Positions 5,658 to 10,116 of a DNA stretch of 10,116 bases are shown piece by piece. Below the pieces are notes generated by a model that did no database searches, was not told the origin of the DNA, and was given only the letters and a program-made list of their open reading frames with translations. This DNA is from an uncultured Bacillota bacterium (lineage in GTDB: Bacteria > Bacillota > Clostridia > Peptostreptococcales > Anaerovoracaceae): the NCBI GenBank assembly GCA_947302945.1, contig CAMYWZ010000017.1, positions 1 to 10,116 of the forward strand. The letters run 5' to 3'. Position 1 is the stretch's first letter; the number at the start of each line of letters is the position of its first letter. The translations under genes were made by a program, and so were the position numbers.

Positions 5658-6920
5658 TTATCTGTACTTGCCGTAGGTCTTGATCGTGTCGAACATTGCT
5701 TCGACATTCTCTCTCTTTGCGATGTCCAGACCGGCGCTGGTCCTGAAGATGAATCCGCCGCCTGCCGCGCAGTCGTCTATGATCTTTTTGACGTTGTCTA
5801 CGACTTTTTCCTTCTTCTCGAAGTACAGCTGGCCGGCCGGGAATCCTCCGGTGATGGTGGCCTTGTCGCCGAGCTTCTTCTTTACGAGGTCCATAGGCGT
5901 ATACTCGAACGCGTACACGATAGGCCCGTCTGGGATGTCCCTGAGAAGATCCAGCCTGCTCTCGTAGTGTCCTTCGCAGAAGACGCTGGGGATGAGGCCT
6001 ACGCTCATGATGGCTTCTATGATCTCCTGCAGGTGCCTCCAGTAATACTTCTGGTAGAATTCCTCTGAGAGGAAGCCGTCCATGCCGCGGTGGAGAGTCA
6101 TGTTGACGAGCTTGCCGTCGTACTTGTGATCCGGGTTCATGTGCTTGATCTTCCAGATCATTTCCTTCTGGTTCTCTTCGATGAAGCGGTCTACGGCCTC
6201 AGTGTTCTCGTAGAGGTCCGTGATGCAGTTGAGGGAGCCTCTGAATTCGTCGCCCCACTCGTCGTAAGGAACAGCTGCCTTGCCGTAGCCTATGCTGGGA
6301 TAACCGAGATCTTCGATCTCCTTGCGGACCCTGCGGGCTGTGGCGTTGCACTCCTTGAACATCTCGTCTATCTTCCAGCAGGTCTTGATCATCTCCTTCA
6401 TCTCGGGTTTTGAGAACTCGATAGCCAGAGCCTGCGGAACGCGGCTGGAATACGGGATATTGAATTTCCTCAGGGGCTCGTAAAGATCGCAGAGGTTGGG
6501 CATGCACTTGGTAAGCCTCCACGTGCCGTTGTCGTCGAAGAACATGTCGATGTCGTCGTCCTCAAGAGGCGGCTTTTCTATGAACTGCTGTATGGAATTG
6601 TCCGGTACGTTGTAGCCGGGCCTTCCGGACCATGCCATGAACTTCGGGGAAACGAGCTCCATGACCTGTCCCTGGCCTGCGTAGCCTACGAAGCCCGGAG
6701 CAGTATCCGGATCGTACTTTTCAAGGAATTTGACAGACGCGTCCTTGCTCTTTTCGAGCGTGGTGTCGTAGATGCATTCCTTTACGGTATAACCGGCTTC
6801 GATGACGGAGAAGATGCCTCCGCTGACGTTTATGGGAACTCTGTCCGGCTCTTTATGAGCGATAGCAGTATATATCCTGTTCTTTTTCTCTTCGTATTTT
6901 TTTCTGTTCTCTTCTGTCAT
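5658..6920 (-). CDS. URO-D/MtaA-fold methyltransferase-like protein
   Basis: A 420-residue protein with the uroporphyrinogen decarboxylase (URO-D) fold, a superfamily that in anaerobes is mostly made of corrinoid-dependent methyltransferases (MtaA, CmuA and O-demethylase partners) rather than haem enzymes. Evidence: the N-terminal RIYTAIAHKEPDRVPI segment typical of the group, an alpha/beta barrel-like pattern, and the C-terminal ITGGFPAGQLYFEKKEKVVD ... AAGGGFIFRTSAGLDIAKREN. A possible metal pair is Cys315 and His318 (CEGH), where MtaA-type proteins have a His-x-Cys; the Gly-Cys normally seen before the ENxxA segment is Ser-Ala here, so the usual third zinc ligand is absent. No corrinoid protein or haem gene is adjacent. 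AAAGGA lies about eight bases before the ATG. Divergent from the MATE pump and probably co-regulated with it. Substrate unknown. Confidence 0.8.
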   Translation of the reverse strand: MTEENRKKYEEKKNRIYTAIAHKEPDRVPINVSGGIFSVIEAGYTVKECIYDTTLEKSKDASVKFLEKYDPDTAPGFVGYAGQGQVMELVSPKFMAWSGRPGYNVPDNSIQQFIEKPPLEDDDIDMFFDDNGTWRLTKCMPNLCDLYEPLRKFNIPYSSRVPQALAIEFSKPEMKEMIKTCWKIDEMFKECNATARRVRKEIEDLGYPSIGYGKAAVPYDEWGDEFRGSLNCITDLYENTEAVDRFIEENQKEMIWKIKHMNPDHKYDGKLVNMTLHRGMDGFLSEEFYQKYYWRHLQEIIEAIMSVGLIPSVFCEGHYESRLDLLRDIPDGPIVYAFEYTPMDLVKKKLGDKATITGGFPAGQLYFEKKEKVVDNVKKIIDDCAAGGGFIFRTSAGLDIAKRENVEAMFDTIKTYGKYR

Positions 6921-6959
6921 GGCTGTTTCCTTTCTGCGCCTGAAATGCCTTATATATAT

Positions 6960-6987
6960 ATTTTACGACACATATAAGAATAGTCAA
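6960..6987 (-). promoter_or_regulatory. Promoter of the URO-D-family gene
   Basis: Minus-strand TTGACT (6987-6982), 16-base spacer, TAAAAT (6965-6960): five of six matches in both boxes. Start predicted near 6953, giving a leader of about 32 bases with AAAGGA before the ATG at 6920. The -35 box is one arm of an inverted repeat shared with the divergent pump promoter. Confidence 0.75.
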
Positions 6988-7005
6988 GAATAAAGATTGA
7001 CTATT
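6979..7005. promoter_or_regulatory. Inverted repeat shared by divergent promoters (putative operator)
   Basis: AATAGTCAA (6979-6987), nine bases, TTGACTATT (6997-7005): a perfect 9-bp inverted repeat with a 9-bp spacer. Each arm contains the TTGACT -35 box of one of the two divergent promoters, so a dimeric protein bound here would cover both -35 boxes and turn off the URO-D gene and the MATE pump together. The symmetry is seen directly. The operator role is inference: two outward-facing promoters with the same -35 hexamer will always give some symmetry, though here it extends three bases beyond the hexamer. Confidence 0.5.
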
Positions 7006-7025
7006 AAATACGCAAAATGTAAAAT
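6997..7025 (+). promoter_or_regulatory. Promoter of the MATE efflux gene
   Basis: TTGACT (6997-7002), 17-base spacer, TAAAAT (7020-7025): five of six in each box at ideal spacing. The predicted start near 7032 leaves a short leader with AGGAG six bases before the ATG at 7055. Hexamers are identical to those of the divergent promoter. Confidence 0.8.
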
Positions 7026-7054
7026 TAAACATCCGCAGAAAACAGGAGAAGATC

Positions 7055-8449
7055 ATGGATACAGAACAAAAAACCGCGGAAACCGCAAAGGCCGACAGGA
7101 CCTTGAGGATGGGCACCGCGCCCATACTTCCGCTCATAATAAAAATGTCGCTTCCGGCGATGTTTTCAATGCTCATACAGTCACTTTACAACATCGTCGA
7201 CGGCATCTACGTTGCGCAGCTTTCCAAGACGGCGCTCAACGCAGTCTCCCTTGTTCATCCGGCGCAGATGATAATAATCTCCGTCAACGTCGGTACCGGA
7301 ATAGGCGTATCCTCCCTGATATCCAGAAGGCTTGGCGAAAAGCGCCTGAACGACGCGGAAAACGCCGTTGCCCACGGCATGATCATCGCCAACATAGAAT
7401 GGGTGATCTTCTGTCTGATAGGGATACTCGCTCCGGTCGCATTCTGCAAACTGTTTACGGCTGACCAGGAGCTTATAGCCCTCGGATCCTCGTACTTCCG
7501 CATCGTCATGATAGGATCGCTCTTCATCTTCAACGCAGGCTCGGGCGAGAAGATCATGCAGGGCTGCGGCAACATGGTCTATACGATGGTCTGCCAGCTC
7601 ATAGGCGCCGTTACGAATATAATCCTCGACCCGATAATGATCTTCGGAAAGCTCGGATGCCCGGCGCTCGGAGTTGCCGGCGCGGCTTACGCTACAGTCA
7701 TCGGCCAGCTGTTCGCGATGATAGCGACATCCCTCTTCATGAGGCACGGCCGCTTCCCCATCAGGATCTCCTTCAAAGGATTCAGGTTCCACGGCCAGAC
7801 CGTAAAGGACATCTTTGCCGTAGGCTTCCCGTCGATAATAGTCCAGTCGATAATGTCGTTTACGACAATGATACTCAACAAGGTGCTGATCAGCTTCTCA
7901 GATACGGCTGTTGGCATCCTGGGCGTATACTTCAAGCTCCAGTCCTTCCTCTTCATGCCTATCTTCGGCATGAACCAGGGTGTAATGCCCATCATGGGCT
8001 ACAACTACGGCGCAAAGAACAAAAAGCGCCTGATCGATACTTATAAAAACGCCATGTTCATTGCCGGCGGAATACTCCTGATCGGTATGCTCATATTCAA
8101 CCTGATACCCGACACTCTGCTCTCCATTTTCAGCGCGGACGCGGAAATGTACGAGCTTGGCAGGCAGTGCCTGAGGACCATCAGCTGGGGCTTCCTCTTC
8201 GCGGCGTTTACGATAATCAGCGGAACGCTCTTCCAGGCAACGGCTCACGGAATGAATTCGCTGATCATAACCATACTTCGCCAGATAGTCATACTCATAC
8301 CGCTGGCAGTCATACTGTCGAAGACTCTGGGGACTTTCGGAGTCTGGCTGGCCTTCCCCATAGGCGAAGGTCTTTCGGCCGTCGTATGCATCTTCCTTGT
8401 AAGAAACGTGTTCAACAAGGATATAAAGAACCTCGATAGGAAAAACTAA
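7055..8449 (+). CDS. MATE family multidrug efflux transporter
   Basis: A 464-residue inner-membrane antiporter of the multidrug and toxin extrusion family, expected to export cationic drugs or metabolites in exchange for sodium ions or protons. A short charged N-terminus is followed by MGTAPILPLIIKMSLPAM and SLYNIVDGIYVAQL, typical of the MepA-like MATE branch, then about twelve hydrophobic segments in two six-helix halves. The second half opens at about residue 250 with VKDIFAVGFPSIIVQSIMSF and includes the family-typical NQGVMPIMGYNYGAK. Length is normal. AGGAG lies six bases before the ATG and a strong promoter 30 bases further up. A bidirectional terminator follows the stop within 16 bases. 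No regulator gene is adjacent; the inverted repeat in the shared promoter region suggests control together with the divergent URO-D-family gene. Actual substrate unknown. Confidence 0.94.
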   Translation: MDTEQKTAETAKADRTLRMGTAPILPLIIKMSLPAMFSMLIQSLYNIVDGIYVAQLSKTALNAVSLVHPAQMIIISVNVGTGIGVSSLISRRLGEKRLNDAENAVAHGMIIANIEWVIFCLIGILAPVAFCKLFTADQELIALGSSYFRIVMIGSLFIFNAGSGEKIMQGCGNMVYTMVCQLIGAVTNIILDPIMIFGKLGCPALGVAGAAYATVIGQLFAMIATSLFMRHGRFPIRISFKGFRFHGQTVKDIFAVGFPSIIVQSIMSFTTMILNKVLISFSDTAVGILGVYFKLQSFLFMPIFGMNQGVMPIMGYNYGAKNKKRLIDTYKNAMFIAGGILLIGMLIFNLIPDTLLSIFSADAEMYELGRQCLRTISWGFLFAAFTIISGTLFQATAHGMNSLIITILRQIVILIPLAVILSKTLGTFGVWLAFPIGEGLSAVVCIFLVRNVFNKDIKNLDRKN

Positions 8450-8464
8450 GCAGAAAAAAAACAG

Positions 8465-8502
8465 CAGCGCGGCAGCAAAGAGCTATCGCGCTGTTTTATT
8501 TT
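8465..8502. terminator. Bidirectional intrinsic terminator between convergent genes
   Basis: CAGCGCGGCAGC (8465-8476), loop AAAGA, GCTATCGCGCTG (8482-8493): eleven of twelve positions paired including one G-U, followed by TTTTATTTT (8494-8502) for the MATE gene. Read on the minus strand, the same GC stem is followed three bases later by eight Us (8461-8454), so it can also stop the convergent PI-PLC transcript. The 3' arm lies within the last codons of the PI-PLC gene, whose stop codon is at 8483-8485. Confidence 0.88.
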
Positions 8503-9490
8503 GTGAATAAATGTGTTCCGCCAGGGCGGCATTCGAGAAATCGACTATTATCCACTGCTTCGGGTAAACCGACAGATCTTCGTCAAGAAGATACTTGTTC
8601 AGCGTTCTCGCGTATTTGTAGGGATGGCCGAATTTCGGAGTGCCGTTGGTGCTGAGGAAACTAAGCCTTATGAAATCTCTTCCGGGGTCTGCGGCAGCAA
8701 GGCCGGCCTTAAACGCCGTCCATTTGTCCTCAGTATCGTACTTGTAGCGGTCCTGGACGATCAGGCTGAAGCTGCCGCACTCTATCGTTTCCGCATTCAG
8801 GCTGACGTCGCTGTTTGCGCCCTGCTCAGGCCAGTTCATGTATATACCTGCCCTTTCCCCAAGACCGCACACGTCGTCAAAGCGTCTCATAAGGACTATC
8901 TTTCCCCTGCATTCTCCTAATGTTGGGAGGGTATCGGTAAGCAGCCACTTGTCCTGTCCCTTGCTGATATATGAATCAAGCAGGAGCTGGAAGGATCTGA
9001 GGTCGCTGCCCTGCTCCATTTTTACGGCAAAAATGATGGTCTCGGACGGGTAGTCGGAAAGGAAGGAATAACACTGTGCGAGTACGCTCCCAAGATCAAG
9101 GTCTTTTGACCATGGCACCCAGCTTTCCTTGCACTTGCAGAACCCGTGGTACAGCAGAAGCTTGTCCTCGTTTCCCACTCTCTTTACGCCAAGGCGTATG
9201 TCAAGATAGCGGAATCCGTCGTCCAGCTGCGTTCTGATGTCCGATGCCTGGCATTTCGCGAAATATGGCAGCACCACGTTGTTTGAAGCGCTGTCGTGAG
9301 TTCCGGGGATGGCGATGTCGGCTATGACGGTCTCGTCTGCAACTATGGACATCCAGCTTTCCGAGCCTTCGGCCTTTACATTCTCATGCCTGATAAAAAG
9401 CGGTGAAATGAAAAGCCAGGCTGCAGCTATGAGCACTATGACAATGATAATCGATATAATGGTTTTAAGAGTTTTCAATACTTTAACCAT
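8483..9490 (-). CDS. Membrane-anchored PI-PLC-like phosphodiesterase
   Basis: Belongs to the phosphatidylinositol-specific phospholipase C (X-domain) family, which cleaves phosphoinositides or inositol-glycan anchors outside the cell; the true substrate here is unknown. Numbered from the chosen start (335 residues): a basic N-terminus and one long hydrophobic segment (about 10-33) form a signal anchor or uncleaved signal, followed by the catalytic domain. Key residues are in place: IPGTHDSAS (His65, Asp66), RYLDIRLG (Asp97, Arg99) and LLLYHGF (His115), matching the Bacillus PI-PLC His32/Asp33, Asp67/Arg69 and His82. I prefer the ATG at 9488-9490 because it opens a normal signal anchor, though its GGAG is 15 bases away. 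An in-frame ATG at 9548-9550 would add 20 residues; it lacks a ribosome site but lies one base after the upstream peptide's stop, so reinitiation there is possible. The 3' end overlaps the MATE terminator. Confidence 0.85.
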   Translation of the reverse strand: MVKVLKTLKTIISIIIVIVLIAAAWLFISPLFIRHENVKAEGSESWMSIVADETVIADIAIPGTHDSASNNVVLPYFAKCQASDIRTQLDDGFRYLDIRLGVKRVGNEDKLLLYHGFCKCKESWVPWSKDLDLGSVLAQCYSFLSDYPSETIIFAVKMEQGSDLRSFQLLLDSYISKGQDKWLLTDTLPTLGECRGKIVLMRRFDDVCGLGERAGIYMNWPEQGANSDVSLNAETIECGSFSLIVQDRYKYDTEDKWTAFKAGLAAADPGRDFIRLSFLSTNGTPKFGHPYKYARTLNKYLLDEDLSVYPKQWIIVDFSNAALAEHIYSQNKTAR

Positions 9491-9521
9491 ACACGTTTTC
9501 TGTTGCTCCGAAAAAGGGGGA

Positions 9522-9550
9522 CTTATAATAAGTGATACGCCCGGTATCAT
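9522..9550 (-). promoter_or_regulatory. Possible promoter of the PI-PLC gene
   Basis: Minus-strand ATGATA (9550-9545; four of six), 17-base spacer, TATAAG (9527-9522; five of six). Predicted start near 9515, upstream of the preferred ATG at 9490. The -10 lies in a small palindrome, ACTTATAATAAGT (9521-9533), and ATAAGTG occurs again at 9554-9560, so a repressor site is conceivable. If real, it argues against the longer PI-PLC start at 9550, which would then lie upstream of the transcript. Confidence 0.4.
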
Positions 9551-9551
9551 C

Positions 9552-9704
9552 TCATAAGTGTCTTTTTAAAACTACCTCCACAGGAATAAACTCTTCATCG
9601 TCTTTCTGACCATCCGAGTCTTCATACAAACTATCATCTGGATAGCCACCGGTGACTTTCTCCAGATCCTTATTGTTCAGGGGATTGTTCTCTTTCTTAT
9701 CCAT
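9552..9704 (-). CDS. Double-glycine leader peptide (bacteriocin-type signal)
   Basis: A 50-residue precursor. Residues 1-20 look like a bacteriocin-type leader: polar start, then NNKDLEKVTGG with the hydrophobic spacing (L14, V17) and Gly19-Gly20 that C39 peptidase ABC exporters recognise. The predicted 30-residue core is rich in Asp and Glu (ten acidic against three basic residues), has no Cys, Ser or Thr pairs suited to lanthionine bridges, and ends VEVVLKRHL. That is unlike a cationic pore-forming bacteriocin; a secreted signal or a substrate for modification are alternatives. The ATG at 9702-9704 is chosen because AAGGAG sits eight bases upstream; an ORF open to 9758 would overlap the previous gene. 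The start lies 14 bases after the zinc-ribbon gene's stop, so they are co-transcribed. No exporter or modifying enzyme lies inside the window. Confidence 0.75.
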   Translation of the reverse strand: MDKKENNPLNNKDLEKVTGGYPDDSLYEDSDGQKDDEEFIPVEVVLKRHL

Positions 9705-9718
9705 ATTGCCGACTCCTT

Positions 9719-9934
9719 TTAATACAGTATATGGATCACCCTGCAGTCCTCGCAGCAATACGCCTCGATGCTGGCTCTGTGATTGAGCCTTACGGGAGTG
9801 ATCTCTATGAAGCCGCTTGCGTTCTTCGCGTTCTTCAGCATTCCCGGAACTTCATCCGCGAAACTGAAACCTCCGTCTTTCGTCGCGAAAAGATACCCCT
9901 TTTTCATTTCTTTACCGCACTTGGGACAACACAT
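9719..9934 (-). CDS. Small zinc-ribbon protein (DUF6487-like)
   Basis: A 71-residue protein with one N-terminal and one C-terminal pair of cysteines: CPKCGKEM at residues 3-10 and CCEDCRVI near 59-66, which together would bind one zinc ion as a ribbon. The layout, CPKCGxEM, then xGYLF, then YxCxxCxxI at the end, resembles the small uncharacterised zinc-ribbon family DUF6487 common in Clostridia; the family name is from memory. No signal peptide or membrane segment, so probably cytoplasmic. AAGGAGG is eight bases before the ATG and lies inside the last codons of the RNA methyltransferase gene, whose stop is two bases away; the two are probably translationally coupled. The double-glycine peptide gene follows 14 bases after its stop. 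Function unknown. Confidence 0.85.
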   Translation of the reverse strand: MCCPKCGKEMKKGYLFATKDGGFSFADEVPGMLKNAKNASGFIEITPVRLNHRASIEAYCCEDCRVIHILY

Positions 9935-9936
9935 GT

Positions 9937-10116
9937 TTATTTCCTCCTTTTCAACGAAGCGATAACTTCACAATGGCGAGTGAAGCTGAAGTTGTCGTAA
10001 GCCCTGACCGACATCACTTCGTACCCGCACATCTGCGCGGTATGCAGATTCGCGGCAAGCGTCTTCGGATTGCAGCTTACGTATACGATCTGATCGGTCC
10101 CGTAAGACAGGATCTT
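9937..10116 (-). CDS. 23S rRNA (uracil-5-)-methyltransferase, RlmD/TrmA family (3' end)
   Basis: Partial: only the last 59 codons and the stop are present, the gene running off the right edge. The fragment contains IVYVSCNPKTLAANL, the catalytic motif of SAM-dependent RNA m5U methyltransferases (the Cys is the nucleophile that attacks uracil C6), followed by GYEV and DNFSFTRHCEVIASL, equivalent to the family's D-x-F-P-x-T-x-H-V-E, with the Glu that acts as general base. The remaining ending is short and basic. The stop codon is two bases before the zinc-ribbon gene. Family assignment is firm; whether it acts on 23S rRNA (RlmCD/RlmD type) or tRNA cannot be told from this end. Confidence 0.9.
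   Translation of the reverse strand, partial: KILSYGTDQIVYVSCNPKTLAANLHTAQMCGYEVMSVRAYDNFSFTRHCEVIASLKRRK

Noticed and set aside
6853..7176. A minus-strand frame with hydrophobic runs across the divergent promoter region.
   Set aside because: It spans both promoters and overlaps the real starts of two genes in another frame; its hydrophobic part is the complement of AT-rich promoter DNA and the pump's N-terminus.
7181..7792. A 203-codon open frame on the minus strand inside the MATE gene.
   Set aside because: Highly charged, no domain, no ribosome site; a shadow of the transporter's codons.
1..10116. Search by eye for tRNA genes, CRISPR repeats, insertion-sequence ends and phage attachment sites.
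   Set aside because: No cloverleaf with CCA-type arms, no regularly spaced repeats, no transposase or terminal inverted repeats were found.

Overview
The window looks like chromosomal DNA of a Clostridia-class Firmicute. The grounds are strong AGGAGG-type ribosome sites, roughly 50% GC with frequent ATA isoleucine codons, a Gram-positive-style PolA with a degenerate proofreading domain, a Firmicute-type 6S RNA, a URO-D-fold protein of the corrinoid-methyltransferase kind and a double-glycine leader peptide. The exact family cannot be fixed by eye; Lachnospiraceae or Anaerovoracaceae-like groups would fit. No phage, transposon, tRNA, rRNA or CRISPR signal was seen.

Left block, all on the minus strand and read from high to low coordinates: yebC (5586-4858), a 6S RNA (about 4848-4662), a spacer with its own foldable segment (about 4558-4632), a second large structured RNA with its own -10 element (4538-4382), polA (4306-1664), a nucleoside-hydrolase lipoprotein (1644-607) and coaE (596-15). 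The polA, hydrolase and coaE genes are 10 to 19 bases apart and are probably one transcript. The 551 bases between yebC and polA carry no protein gene but are almost entirely RNA structure. The second RNA matches no family I can name: a 20-bp closing stem, a tandem G.A step and a multi-arm junction, with its 5' end set by a TATACT box. It runs without a terminator into the polA leader. It is the best candidate in the window for something undescribed.

Middle block: a URO-D-family protein (6920-5658, minus) and a MATE efflux pump (7055-8449, plus) diverge from a 134-bp gap. That gap holds two promoters with identical hexamers (TTGACT / TAAAAT). Their -35 boxes form the arms of a 9-9-9 inverted repeat, which suggests one regulator controlling both genes. 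The pump ends in a strong hairpin terminator that lies across the stop codon of the convergent gene and can work in both directions.

Right block, minus strand, high to low: the C-terminal end of an RlmD/TrmA-type RNA uracil-5-methyltransferase (running off the window), a 71-residue zinc-ribbon protein, a 50-residue double-glycine leader peptide with a very acidic core, and a membrane-anchored PI-PLC-like phosphodiesterase. The first three are tightly packed (2-base and 14-base gaps). The PI-PLC gene follows with a possible promoter of its own. No C39 peptidase/ABC exporter for the peptide lies inside the window.
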